A stretch of 64,000 bases of DNA from Symsagittifera roscoffensis (GCF_963678635.1 NC_087064.1:20818509-20882508); one strand, 5' to 3'; positions 10,850 to 24,330 are shown, counted from the stretch's first letter. Numbers and translations: made by a program. Notes: generated from the sequence alone by a model not told the origin.

Positions 10850-12560
10850 GGAGTAATACAGAGGTCAATTAAAATCGGTCAAATATTTTTTTGAAACAAA
10901 GTTGATTGGGCTTCTTATTTGAACGACCACCCTACAGGTTGAAATATTTTTAAAACAAAGTTCAACTTGCATTTGAATCAAAGTTTGAACATTCATTTTT
11001 TAAAAGTTTTTTGCTCTTATCAACTCGGAGTAATTGAAGAGAAACAAAGCAAAAGTAATCGTGAATAACTCAAGAAACATGAATGGTTAATTTCAATTAG
11101 GTAAAAACGAAAAACAATTTAGTTTCTTAGAAGGAACGATCAAATTATGCAGATCTGACCATAAAAGTCTTCTTAGCATTGCGCCTTGAAACGGCAAAAT
11201 CAATTGGGTGAAATAACAATCATAATCTGGTTATTTCAAACGTATACAACAATTTCAAATTGGTCTCTTGGATGAAGGGAATCGATGAATAAAACCTATC
11301 TTTTGAATATTCGGTTAAAACCACTTAGATTAAGAATCAACTTTTTATAGGCATCAACTTTTTTTTATGAATCATTTATAAGCCGCTGTTTTTTCTACTC
11401 ATCTTCATTGGTTCAATTTTTATTTTCAAATCTGTGGGATAAGGTGAAAGTGGGTTTTGTTGGGGATCTAACTTCTAGTTGCGAGTCAACATTTCGCTGA
11501 TCCTACAAAAAAAGTAATTGCATAGAAATTTACCGTAAATACAATGGCAGCATGCATTTGAAAAATCAGTAAAAATCATCCTCATCTCTTCGCGTTCGTT
11601 GAATTATAGATTGGCTCAGTTTTTTACTCTGTTTTTCGGCGTGTGTTATCCGAAATGATATTTTAAGTTCGGTAGTTCTAATTCATAGGACTTTTTGCAA
11701 TATACCACTTGATCAGGATGTGGCGAGCATATGGAGAAAGGTTGATTTGTTTATATTTTTTGTCAACCAGTCAGGAAGTCTAACCAGGAGGAGGTTAATT
11801 ATTTAGGTTGACAAGAGCGCATAAGGCCTGAACTAAAAACCAAAATGCAGATTTTTTTTACTTTTATAGAACCCGTTTATCACTTTTGCGTGTTTAACAA
11901 ACAATTAGACCGGTGAAAAGTCGTCGATAATATGACGATGACTTTTATTTGTTTCTGAAAATAAATTGTTCAACAACTTATTAAAATGGTAACGAAAATC
12001 TGTTTAATAATTTATGATGACTTTTCTCTTGAACTTGAGACGCGACGCTTGATTATTTAAATTTTTTGTAGAAGTACAATGCGCAAGAAAAAAATAAATA
12101 ACGATGAATGAATTTTCTTGGTCGTGAATGCTAGAGTTGAACTTATTTCACTCATTTGGGTTCAATACTTTTTTTTCTAAACTTCTAAATAAATCTGATT
12201 GTTTCAGGAGGAACTCCCGTTTTTTTTCTGGGTCATTTTCCCTTCTAATTGATTATTTAGGCACCTGAGAGCTCAATTTTGTCATCGAAACACCTGTTTT
12301 TTGTCAGCTTGGAGTTGTCGACATCGTCTGTTTTAAATGTAGAAGTTTTTTGTCTGTTGGTCAGTTTTTTTGTACGGTTTAATTTTTATTTTGAGTTGTC
12401 GAGTAGATTCTTGTGCAAATGTTTTCTTCGTCGGAATACCGGTTTTAGTTTTTAATTCTTGAACTTTGGCTTCGTGACGATGCCAATATTTTTCTAAAAA
12501 CATCCGTTTTTCAATTATTTAAGAAGGTAATTATTTCAATTTTAGTTATTATTGCATTTT
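10850..12560. other. No gene seen
   Basis: AT-rich sequence, strongly T-rich on the plus strand after about 11.8 kb. I found no open frame with coding-like composition. Confidence 0.4.
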
Positions 12561-13271
12561 TCTTGCATAATATCACAGAACAAATTTTTCTGCAAGTGCT
12601 TTTGTCGTCAAAGTTTTGTTTTGTTATTTCATTTGCTAAAATGGATTTTCATCAAAACTTATCCATCAATTTTTTGGCGGTTTTCGGAGGACTCATTTCT
12701 GTCAGTTTGTTCTGTTTTTTGAAAGTGGACAGTGTCGCTGCTTGGGTCGTCGAAAGATCAGTTCAGATATTTCCGTTTTGTCAAAAGTGTTTATTTTTTG
12801 GATGACGTTGTTTGTTTCAGTAATACTTGCTAACTGTTTTGTTAGTTTCCTTTGTTTTTACTGTTCTTTTAACTTTGTCGGTTCAAAAATATTTATACGC
12901 ATAACGACGACTGCTTTAGTCATCGGAAAACACGATTTAGAATTTTCATCTCGCCAATTTAGTCTTCGTGTTTATATAACTCGTTGATTTTGGGGACTAT
13001 TTTGTTTTCTCAGAAACCTTTGTTGAATCATGCTGGTTCGTTTGAAACAATTCGTCTTTTTTATATTTTGAGAGTAAGTTTATCTTCTAGTTCTCTGGGG
13101 TTGACTTTTTCGAAACCTCTGGGTGGAAGCATGTCGTTTGGAAGCATGAGTTCAGCTGAAGCTTTTTATTTTGATCGTGTACCGGTGAACTGCACTGTTG
13201 ATCAGAATATGCAAATTTTTATTTAGTTCAAAAGTTTGCAATTTTGACTGCTGACCACACAATATTCATCA

Positions 13272-13571
13272 CCTAATAGAGATGATAAGATCACTGAAAC
13301 ACAACCAAGCTGTTTCTTTTTCCTCTTCATTCTCGGCAGGACGTATAACCTGGATGAACAATGTCAAAATAGTGTTGCTGCTGCACGGTTCACAAGAGTG
13401 GGGCTCTAACTGTACAGGTTTCACAGGTGAGTTGTCAAAGAAGGTATCAGGTTCTTTTTCATCAGATAATTCATTCTGCTCCAGGTCTACAGATCCGAAA
13501 TAACGGTTGCGAAAAGTTTGTTTGTCATGAACATAGTAGTCGACCTGATTTTGGTTGTGCCCTATATCCCG
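13272..13571 (-). CDS. 100-codon open stretch with coding character, no start codon; unidentified
   Basis: On the minus strand a frame stays open for exactly 100 codons between two TGA stops. The peptide is acidic and varied: NQNQVDYYVHDK, then GSVDLEQNELSDEKEPD, then FFDNSPVKPVQLEPH, then LFIQVIRPAENEEEKE and WLCFSDLIISIR. It has no usable initiator Met, as expected of an internal exon. A tctgtag|ac acceptor at 13487/13486 and an ag|gtgatg donor at 13273/13272 could bound it. Plus-strand frames over the same bases are also partly open but have poorer composition. I do not recognise the family. Confidence 0.45.
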
Positions 13572-14157
13572 TCAGTTTTACTGAATTTTTCTTATCATTG
13601 TTAGTATTGTTCATCATGAGTCAAAGTTTCATCAGTTGTTTGTGCAAAAGTCAGCTGCGGCATTTCAACTGATGCTTAAAAAATGTTTCCCTATTGCAAT
13701 TGCTTGAGACATTATGAAATGCTGTGATGACGCAAATTGATTCTGTCAACTTGCATGCTACTGCGAATAAAAAGAGAAGCTCTTGGATCGTTATATTGTC
13801 TTTTTTCAGGGGAAAAACTTTTTGTAATTGTGAGACATTCCAATGATCAAATGCTTTTTTACTCAACTGTTTTGCTGGTCTGTTTCGAAAACGCAGGTAT
13901 TGTTCTCGTCCAAAATGGCCAGACTTGCTGGAAGATTCAAGTCATTTGAATATCTAAGAAAAGAATTATTGCTACCTCTTCCTAAAGGAATTGGATTTGA
14001 TCACTATTGTTCGGTTCAAACTGAAAAATCACTTCCCAATTTGTGTTAAAATTGGCTGGTGAAACGTGACTTTAAGCCATTGGTTGGAGCAACTATGTGC
14101 GGGTCATTTGATCTGAATTATAACTTAATTAACTTCTTATCAATCCACCATTTGTCG

Positions 14158-14357
14158 NNNNNNNNNNNNNNNNNNNNNNNNNNNNNNNNNNNNNNNNNNN
14201 NNNNNNNNNNNNNNNNNNNNNNNNNNNNNNNNNNNNNNNNNNNNNNNNNNNNNNNNNNNNNNNNNNNNNNNNNNNNNNNNNNNNNNNNNNNNNNNNNNNN
14301 NNNNNNNNNNNNNNNNNNNNNNNNNNNNNNNNNNNNNNNNNNNNNNNNNNNNNNNNN
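14158..14357. other. Assembly gap, 200 N
   Basis: Run of 200 undetermined bases. Any apparent open frame across it is meaningless. Confidence 1.
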
Positions 14358-14367
14358 CTTTTGCAGA

Positions 14368-14375
14368 GTAAGAAC
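14368..14375. repeat. Left target-site duplication GTAAGAAC
   Basis: Identical to 15141-15148. The two copies flank the hAT element directly. Confidence 0.9.
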
Positions 14376-15140
14376 CAGGGATATCGATTCGAATCCGAGT
14401 ATTCGACCCGAATACCGAGTATTCGGCACTTCGAAGCCGAATCCGAATATTAAAATTTTGAAATCCGAATATCGAATCCGAATATTTTTTTTTGCCGAAT
14501 ACCGAATAATCCAGTGTCCACTGCTAAAAAACCCGAATATTCCGAATATTGGTTTACTGTTTTGTTTCACAATATTTTTCTGTTTTTTTATAAGATGGCT
14601 AATGTAGAAGAGTCTGATGTCGCTGCCGAGTGCGAGTATAGAAAAGAAAAAGGAGTGGCAAAATGGCATGAAAAGTTTCTTGTGGAATATCGAGGTGGTA
14701 GAAAAACGGAAGGAAGAAAGTGCATTAAATGCAATGTTTTGATTAAGAGTATTGGGGCGTCAACGACTTCGATGACTAAACACACGCAAGTGTGTGATAG
14801 CAAAACGGTCCAAACTGTCATTGCATCGGACCAAACTTGTGAGTTGTGACAGATTTTTAACATTTACTCACTCCCGCGATTTTTACATTATTACGCAAGT
14901 CCCAGCCAATTCTACTTGAAAAATGCTATGTTCAATACTTTTTATAGAATTTGTTGTATCAAACTTTTATGCTAAGTTTTTTGGGAAAATAACCAAATAT
15001 CCGAATAGTTGTTCGAGTAGTAACATTTGGCCAAAGCCGAATCCGAATAGTAAGGGCACTATTCGGCCGAAGTCGAATATCGAATAGTTGGGCCGCGGCG
15101 AATAACGAATATCAAAAAATCCGAGTATTCGACATCCCTG
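14376..15140 (+). mobile_element. hAT-type DNA transposon, 765 bp, non-autonomous
   Basis: The element starts CAGGGATATCGA and ends with the inverse TCGACATCCCTG, giving 12-bp terminal inverted repeats with one mismatch. It is flanked on both sides by GTAAGAAC (14368-14375 and 15141-15148), an exact 8-bp target duplication. An 8-bp duplication with CAGGG ends is diagnostic of the hAT superfamily. Both subterminal regions (about 14385-14560 and 14990-15130) are crowded with CCGAAT/ATTCGG motifs, the usual sort of transposase-binding array. The interior is too short for a transposase but carries a BED-finger reading frame. It lies 18 bp from the assembly gap. Confidence 0.93.
14595..14849 (+). 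CDS. BED-type zinc-finger exon inside the hAT element
   Basis: The start at 14595 gives 84 residues beginning MANVEESDVAAECEYRKEKG; a further upstream Met in the same frame lies in the repeat-rich end and is less likely. A BED finger is visible: the basic/aromatic start WHEKFLVEYRG, then CIKC, a spacer, and TKHTQVC, giving C-x2-C...H-x3-C at about residues 44-67. BED fingers form the DNA-binding N terminus of hAT transposases, where they bind subterminal motifs. No RNase-H-like catalytic domain follows. A GTGAGT donor-like site in the last codons (after caaactt, about 14837) suggests this was the first exon of a longer transposase gene, or that it could splice into flanking DNA. Confidence 0.75.
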   Translation: MANVEESDVAAECEYRKEKGVAKWHEKFLVEYRGGRKTEGRKCIKCNVLIKSIGASTTSMTKHTQVCDSKTVQTVIASDQTCEL

Positions 15141-15148
15141 GTAAGAAC
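15141..15148. repeat. Right target-site duplication GTAAGAAC
   Basis: Identical to 14368-14375. Confidence 0.9.
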
Positions 15149-15200
15149 GAAAATCTACGACCTGATTGTTGAGAACCTCATCCTTTTAAATTTCTTCGCT

Positions 15201-15957
15201 TTAAGCTGCTGCACTGTTTGTTTTAGATTCAATAACCAAAACTCTAGATGGTGGTGTTTCGACATTCTTTCCTTCGACATTTTCGCTACCATTACAAAAC
15301 TTATTTCTTGTTGTTTCGTCCTCATTTTTCTCATCGCTGGCATTATTGGAGCTTGGTTTTTATGGGTACTGAATATTTGGATTATTGGTTTTTTGGTTTC
15401 CTATATTGCACCAATCATCGTGATGACCTTTTTCTCTTTGTCCAGACATCTTGCATTTTTGACTTTCATGTAGTGAAGGTATGTGAAACGAGATTTCTAC
15501 ACCTTCCCACATTTTAAAGCCATCCATTCTCGATTTGTAAGACCAGTCCGTCATCTTTTTCTCTTGTTCTTCGTTTTGTATTTTAACTTCTGAAATTGCT
15601 CTTCCTGTATTGTAAACCCAGTTCAGTTACAATACAGGTCTCACGTTGGAATATGGGGCTATGAATTATGTCTTCTGGCAATTGGAGAATTAATTTCGCT
15701 TCGATATCGTTGCATACATAAGGCAAATTCGACAATTTTATTTGGCTAGGTAAATATTCTTGGGTCTATGAGACCTTCGAAAGCATCCCATGGGAAATAC
15801 CGTCCTGTTAAGTAGAATGATTCCTTCGCTTTTGTTGCTAGTTATGAATTGCTTTGCTTCGGGGGGAGCAATAACTGTCAGTGTATGAAGTTTGCGGTCA
15901 TCTTTTGTCACATTTAATGTTTTTGAGATTTTCATCTTCTGTTGCATTGTTGTAGGG
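15201..15957 (-). pseudogene. Decayed gene, unidentified, with frameshifts and stops
   Basis: The minus strand carries consecutive protein-like blocks in shifting frames. From 15947: MQQKMKISKTLNV with LTVIAPPEAKQF and SEGIILLNR. Then, after a frame change, RYFPWDAFEGLIDP. Then, after another, NLPYVCNDIEAKLILQLPED and ETCIVTELGLQYRKSN. At 15554 a block begins MTDWSYKSRMDGFKMWEG and runs in frame through one TAA (15360-15362) into SSNNASDEKNEDETTRNK, ending in ESKTNSAAA and a stop at 15201. The hydrophilic tail with a single in-frame stop argues for one former protein of about 250 residues. I do not recognise it. A captured viral or transposon gene is possible but unproven. Confidence 0.5.
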
Positions 15958-16275
15958 AAATTTTAGAAAGTATCGATAAAAACAGATTGGAAATATTTTC
16001 ATCAGTCTTAATTCGAGCAAATAATCCGAGCGAGCAAATTTACAAAAGCTTATTTTAATAGCTTGCGATAGCTTAATTTCAGCAGTGAAAACTTAGTTTT
16101 ACTCGAGTAAATGTCGGTCTTTTTTTGAGATTTTAAGGTCTGCTTGGAATCAAAATCTTCAAAAATTCAAAATATTTGAAGACAAATATTGTCTAAACAA
16201 TGAAGTTTCTCCGCGTTTCGATAATTCTCAAATCGCACACAGCGCTGAAAACGACATTAAACTCAGAGGGAAATC

Positions 16276-16482
16276 CCCGGGTCGAGATCCCGCTCAAAAA
16301 CCGCTCAAGATATGAGCGGTTTGAGCGGTTTTTCAGAAAGATTTGAGCGGTTTGAGCGGTTTTATTAGATAAACCGTTCAAAAACCGCTCAAACCGCTCA
16401 TTTTGAAGCAAGATTTTGAACGTAATTGTCTAAAAAACCGCTTAAATCTTACTTCAAATTAGGTGAAAAATCTCGACTCGGG
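16276..16482. mobile_element. Short inverted-repeat element (MITE-like) rich in GAGCGGTTT
   Basis: The ends CCCGGGTCGAGAT (16276-16288) and its inverse (16470-16482) match with one mismatch over 13 bp. The interior is built of GAGCGGTTT and its complement AAACCGCTC in both orientations, so it can fold back extensively. I see no clear target duplication, so the exact ends and superfamily remain open. Confidence 0.65.
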
Positions 16483-16576
16483 TCGCGTTTTTTTTTATTT
16501 TTAGACTTTGATTTATGAATATGTTCGGAACTTTATGTGCTACTTGCACATTACCGGGCTATCCTTTATTCATCTT

Positions 16577-16644
16577 GAGAGGAGAGAGAGAGAGAGAGAG
16601 AGAATGAGAAAGGAGAGGTTTTATTGAGAGAGAGAGAGAGAGAA
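16577..16644. repeat. GA dinucleotide microsatellite, interrupted
   Basis: Two (GA)n runs are separated by about 20 bp. Confidence 0.95.
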
Positions 16645-17360
16645 GTTGAATTACGTCTTGACTAGACAGTATTAAACAAACATATCTATAAAGCAAAAGC
16701 AAAGAATAGAATAGACATTAGAGCACACATATTTCACTGAGTTTGCTGTTTCATGTGTGGGTAATGGTAGAGTTGTAGCACTTTGTCCCGCTCCGTTCCA
16801 GGTTGTATGGCATTACAAGTGAGTAGGTGAAATTTCCCGAAGATAGGATTGTCGCAATTTGGAGGAATTTTGTAGAAGTTTCATTTTAAATCTCATCTCA
16901 ATTTGGAGAGGTTTCATTTTGAAATGTTGTATCATGTTAAGTTGAACATGTTCTGTAAACGAATTATTGCAGTCTATGCTTTAGTTCAATTTCCATAAAT
17001 TTTCGAATCTTTTTTATAATTAATTGTGAAGTCCTCCGAGCACAGTGATGTTTTTCCGATATCTTCCACTTAATAATTTGATTCAAAAACCTTCAGTTTT
17101 TTTCTTCTAAATTTAGAGCAGTCTCTGATTGGTGGACGAATTTATAAAATATTCGTTTACGTATTGATAACGACACGTAACTTGCTGATGAAGATCTGAT
17201 TGTAAAGTTACTTGGGGAATTTTGATACTATTAAAAATCTGTGGATTAAAGAATTTTGTTTTTGTCAACATTGAAAGCTCTGAAACAGATCATTTTTGAG
17301 TATTTGAAGCTATGAAAAGCTAGCGTCAATAATTTTGGTTATTAATATTATTTTGTCTTT

Positions 17361-17369
17361 TCTTTTCAG
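17361..17369 (+). promoter_or_regulatory. Splice acceptor 8 nt upstream of the RhoA start codon
   Basis: The polypyrimidine tract ttttgtcttttcttttcag ends at 17369 and the ATG follows at 17378. This implies a spliced 5' UTR: either a conventional 5'-UTR intron or a trans-splice acceptor. No upstream exon can be identified from sequence alone. Confidence 0.7.
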
Positions 17370-17377
17370 ATAGATAA

Positions 17378-19425
<2,048 letters not shown>

Positions 19426-19631
19426 ATAGACAAAGAAAATGAACACTAACCGTCGCATAACTCGATCGTAAACCAAACCGGACGAAATACAGAGGGAGCA
19501 GCATTTACAGTACATTGTTTGAAGAAGAGAACAAATCATGGGACTCTTGTTATGATCTCTGATTCAAACTAGTGCACAATTGATTTACTAGAACTAATTG
19601 ATCAGTCTGTTCTTCCCATTTTAGATTTCAA

Positions 19632-19637
19632 TTAAAA
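19632..19637 (+). terminator. Possible polyadenylation signal ATTAAA for RhoA
   Basis: The variant hexamer attaaa lies about 205 bp after the stop codon. AATAAA hexamers also occur near 20247 and 20281, so the true 3' end is uncertain. Confidence 0.3.
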
Positions 19638-19639
19638 AG

Positions 19640-20340
19640 CTCTTTCAGCTCAATGAAATCAAATCATTCACCGTGAATCGCGATAATTATGGCGCGCTGA
19701 AAGGTTGCTTTTATCATTAGTATGAGTCTTGTGTAGTTTTGCGAGTTAATTCATTGAATTTTCTAATATAATCATTCAATCAGAAATGTCTCTTGATTTT
19801 TAGCAGATTGACCTTTCCAGTATCTGATACAATCTTGAAGCAACAAGGAATGATTTTGAATTCGAAGTTGTTTGTTTTTGGTAGATACTGGGAATGTCCA
19901 TTTATAAAAAGCTTCTCTTGTGACTTATCTTTTTCATATTAAACATCTTTCGCTCAAAATTTCAATTTATTTATGTAAAGTTCAATTTTTCACAGTTTTA
20001 CACAGACGAAATCAACTGACATCTTCTATCAGCGCTCCATTGCTAGTCAATTAATAGTGATTATGTGAATTGAATTTGAAAATCTCACGGTCTCAATCTG
20101 AACCAAGTAAAAAACGGATGATAACGAAACGTTGTGGGGTCGATCTTACTTACCACTGTCAGAAAATGTGCATTGCCGACTACTGATCAGTGAAATTACA
20201 TCGATAATCCGTTAAAACTGAATTAGAAAAATTTAATTATAATATGTAAATAAATCTTTTTTTCAATTTTCACAAAATCTCAATAAATCCTGATAAATTC
20301 AAAAACAATAAAAATGTAAATTAAATACGCGGTCATGTAA
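19640..20340. other. RhoA 3' flank, no gene seen
   Basis: AT-rich DNA with several A/T-rich hexamers that could serve as polyadenylation signals. Confidence 0.4.
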
Positions 20341-20349
20341 ATGAAGGAG

Positions 20350-20571
20350 TTATATAGTATAGATAAGTTCTTTAAGGGAGTCAACTTTTCGGATTGTGCC
20401 CAGAATACAGGCGGAATTGGCAGTTTGAATAGCAATAGATATCCGTTGTTTTAAAAACATAGCCGCGCGTGGCTCTTTTGTGGCGACGATGAGCCGTTTT
20501 CCCAGGTCTTTGATGAAACAACGGATATCGTTTACTGTGCAAGTAGCACAATGTTCCGACCATAGTCTCAA
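20350..20571 (-). pseudogene. Unidentified conserved-looking open frame
   Basis: Minus-strand frame of 73 codons. The peptide has WSEHCATCTVNDIRCF, then IKDLGKRLIVATKEPRA, then LKQRISIAIQTANSACIL. The paired Cys/His near the start (HCATC) and the balanced composition look like a protein domain rather than chance. It sits in a repeat-rich region with no other block in frame, so I take it as a fragment of a mobile-element or captured gene. I cannot name the family. Confidence 0.35.
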
Positions 20572-21549
20572 AAAAATACGAAAAAATGTGTTTCAAATTA
20601 GTGGCGTTGTTTCTGTGTGGTGTCAAAGGATCAGCACGAAAAACTAGATCTTAGGCAGATTCGACGCATAAAGAATAGGCAGATTGGAAAAAGTTTTTGT
20701 AAAAATCCTTGAATGGCGCTAAAAACTTCAAAAAAACTTTTTTGAGTTAAAATAAATTTTCGAGGATAAAATTAAGAATAAATAAGCTAATAAACGCCTG
20801 CTCACTCGCTTGAAATAATACAAAAAATCAAAATTTGCAGCCGGTTTGCTCGACGGAAATTTTTTGTTGTCGTTCGAATCACGACCTAAAGGGTTTTGGT
20901 ATGGTAGTACATCACTCGAACGAATCCGATGATTATTTGTACCTGATTATGCGTGGAAAACAAAGACCAAAACTTATGAATACAAAGTTCCTCCACAGTT
21001 TCCATGACCGGAACAAAAAGTTTTTGTGTAAATTGCGTAAAATAATTCGAAACATGGGCTAGGTTTATACAATGAGGTTAAGTATGAAAGATTCTGGAAA
21101 GTCACTTTTTTCTGCGCAAATTTCGAGCATTTTTACTTTCGATGAACGTGTTTCAAACTCGCATATAATTCGCGATGTTTTTTTTCAGGAAGAAGTGAAC
21201 TTTGTTCGGGCTCGAAATTAATTTTTAGTTCTTAATTTATTTTGAAGTTAAGTTCATTGTTTTTACTAAAGAAGGCAACTTGACTACCGAACAAATAAAG
21301 TAAAGGACACCAAAAACGTGGCCGACTTCTCATTTCGAATGCGGAATTTACTTTTCAGACTTCCCATCAAAATAAAAACTTTACTTATTGATACGATCCA
21401 GTGTTCTCAAATTGTTATTTTTAAAAATCATTAATTGTTCTAGAAATTCAAAGAGCTTGAAGATCTTGTTTTTTTTCTTAGAAATTCAAAATGTGAGATT
21501 TCAAAAAACAATTCAAAGTAAACTTTTTATAGTGTGTTGGCTATGTTAT

Positions 21550-23040
21550 ATTTTTTGAGATGCCTAGGAAATTTTTTCCGACAATTTTAGTTACCGTAGT
21601 ATTAATGAGGAGACTCTTGAGAGCATACCTCTTCCCATAGTCTCATTTTGGTCTACTCCTTTTTCTACAACCTTCCAAAAAATCTGTGGAATATATTGCG
21701 CACTTTTTTGTTTGGTTTTCCGTTTCTCAAACTCTAGCCTGCCAAATTTGTAATTTTGGGTTCAAATAACCCCAACAGCAATTTTGTAGATCCAAAAAGT
21801 GGTGAATCCTGAAATGTTTTTCGAATTGTCTTAGAAACTTCCCTCCTAAAAAAGTTTTGGGTTCAGTCAAAATATTGGGCTTTGGGCAGCTTCCCTGTAT
21901 AAGCGGTTATGCAAGAAAAATTTACAGTAAAATTATGGCCTTCGAAAAGTCAAATTGTGAATCTTAATTGTATATATCACATCTCACAGAAAAAAGCCAC
22001 CGAAATCTAATGTACAGGGTTCAATCAAAAGAAGGGGTTTTGGAGGGCGCCCTTGCGTTAAAAGCCAACTCCCAAAATTTTTTACACAAAAAGTTATTGC
22101 CCTTAAATTTTCGGTTTGACGGTTTCTTGGCTCTTTGACTTTTCTCAAAAACTACCCTCCCAAACCTGGGTTTTTGGTTCCACTCAAATGAATGGGTTGT
22201 GGGAATCTTCCCTGCTTAAACGGTTATGCCAATTTATTTCGAAATAAAAACAATGGCCCTCAAAACCAGCCAAACTTTCTTTATTTTTTTCACTGTTATT
22301 TGATAGTGAAACGCTTATCACGAATTCTACAAATTGACAGTGAAACGCTTCTCACGACTTTCATTGAAACTCCTTTAACACGAAATTATGGCGCTCAAAA
22401 AATTTATTTTTGAGCGTATTCTCAAATTTTTTGTCTTACCTCAAAAAATTATCCGCTGAAAATTTAGGTTTCAAATTCATTCGAAAGAACAAACTGTTAG
22501 AATCTCACCTGATCGAGTAACCAGGGCCAATTTTAGCACGAAAAATAGTGACACGCGGAAAAGTCAAATAAATAATTTTTTCACAGTTTTTTGGAAACTT
22601 GATTTGCGTCGAAAACTTCCCTGCGACTTTTCATTTTTATAGTTTAGTGGAATTAACAGGCTGGGATTCTTTGCTGTATTAAACGGTACGGCCTCTGTGT
22701 AGAGCAATATTATATCGATCGAAAAAATATATATTTGTTTTTCGATCGTCTTTGGACTTTTTGACTTTTCTCTAACAAAACCCTACCAAACTAACTTCTC
22801 TGATTTTAAGGTTTAATCTAATGAACAACTTGCGAGAGTTTTTTTTACTGTAGTTGCAGCGACTCCTTAGTTTCTGTCAAGAAGATTGCTAACGAAAATT
22901 TCACTGGTTCTGCTATTTTTGCTTTATTTCGCTCCTCGAAAACTACCCTTCCAAATCCGAGATGAAGAGTTCAATAAAAACAACCTATATAAAAAATCCG
23001 CAGCTATGGATTTAATTGAAATAATATTTTTTGTTTTTTG
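21550..23040 (+). repeat. Degenerate repeat family, plus orientation, several copies
   Basis: The same ordered phrases recur at intervals of roughly 200-350 bp: ttgacttttctcaaaaacta, then ccctcccaaacct, then gggttcaatcaaa, then gggttgtgggaagctt, then ccctgtttaagcggttatg, then a stretch with atggccctcaaaa. Copies are visible from about 21740, 21840, 22135, 22575, 22740 and 22930, each diverged. Short open frames inside the array change frame from copy to copy and are not genes. Confidence 0.8.
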
Positions 23041-23499
23041 TCCGTAGATTGCTGTAAAAATAAGAACTAGAAACAGTGTTTAAAATTGGTTAAGATTTAT
23101 CTAATCAGCATAAAGCTTAAGTCTAAGAACAATGTTAGTTTGATTCTAGAGGAAATATATGTAAATACAAAAAGGCGAAGCGGAGCCTTGTACCATTTTT
23201 GATACAACACAATCAATAAAAAGTATGAGTAAAAATGGAAATTAATGAAAAAACAAGCTGAAACAAAATTTTTGTATATCTCTTTGAAGGACACCTAGGA
23301 TTCAGCTAAAACTGAAGGTAAGTACTTAATATTTTTAGAATTTGATAAACCGTTGCGGGACGAAATTAGTATTTTCAAAAAGCAAACTTTGCACTAAAAT
23401 GAGAAGAGTGAAAAATTTTGAGACTTTGGAAGTTAAGGTACGTTTATGAAGTTAAGCTTCCAACAACCTGTTGGATCGATTAAACGTTTGATATCAGTT

Positions 23500-24330
23500 T
23501 TTGATTGTTATCGAGAAAATATCAAAAACGGTCAACAAAAATCCGAGAGCTGACATTTCTGAGCATAATAGTTTTTTCTTTCAAAAAAGTTGGGCGTAGC
23601 CACTTATGTAGTAAAGATTCACCCAACTTGCTATTTCGATTGAACCCAAAACCTTGTTTTGACCGGGTAGTTCTCAAGAGAAGTCAAAAAATTTTCAAAA
23701 AAGCGGTCAAAAATCAAAGTTTTTTTAGTTTTCCGAGGGCTTTAATTATTTTTGTAAGAAAATTTTGGGGTAGTCGCATATGCAAAGGAGCTTCCCACAG
23801 CCCGTTCGTTGGATTAAAACAAAATCGCAGATATAGAAGGCTGTTTTTTACTTAAATGCAACAAATTTTAAATAACGCTCAAAAATTCAAAAAACTGGCT
23901 TTTCCCACGACGATAACTTCTTGTGCAAAAAAAATATGAAGGGCACTGCTAAAGCAGGGGAGTTTCCCACTACCCGTTATCTCCATCGAACACAAAACTG
24001 CAGACTTGTGAGGTTAGTTTTTGAGAAAAACTTGAAAAAGATTTTCAAAATGGTCAAAACACAAAAACTACAATATGCCGAGGGCCATAAGTTCATGTGC
24101 ATAATTGCTTTTTAAGGGGAGCTTTTAGTTTCCGTTCTACTCAATGAAACCTAAATATCAGATTTGGAAGACTAGTTTTTGAGAAAACGAAAAATATATC
24201 GGTCAAATATGCCCCAACAGATGTTTTCGAAGGCTGTAGACAAAAGCGGAAAGCAAAACTAGGCCAGAGGAGTATGCCGGAACGCAACAATTAGACGGTT
24301 TTTCTATTTATACCCCTATTTGGAAATTCA
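23500..24330 (-). repeat. Same repeat family in inverted orientation
   Basis: Reverse complements of the phrases seen at 21.55-23.04 kb appear here: gattgaacccaaaacc, gggtagttctcaagagaag, aaagtcaaaaa, and ggagcttcccacagcccgtt. There are about three diverged copies, so the family is arranged head-to-head or tail-to-tail around a spacer of about 450 bp. Confidence 0.7.

Noticed and set aside
12563-13226. Overlapping plus-strand frames rich in Phe, Ser and Val
   Set aside because: The plus strand is strongly T-rich here, which produces such frames by chance. Some splice-like sites exist but no domain is visible.
14059-14669. Long open frames on both strands across the N run
   Set aside because: The unknown bases carry no stops; the frames are an artefact of the gap.
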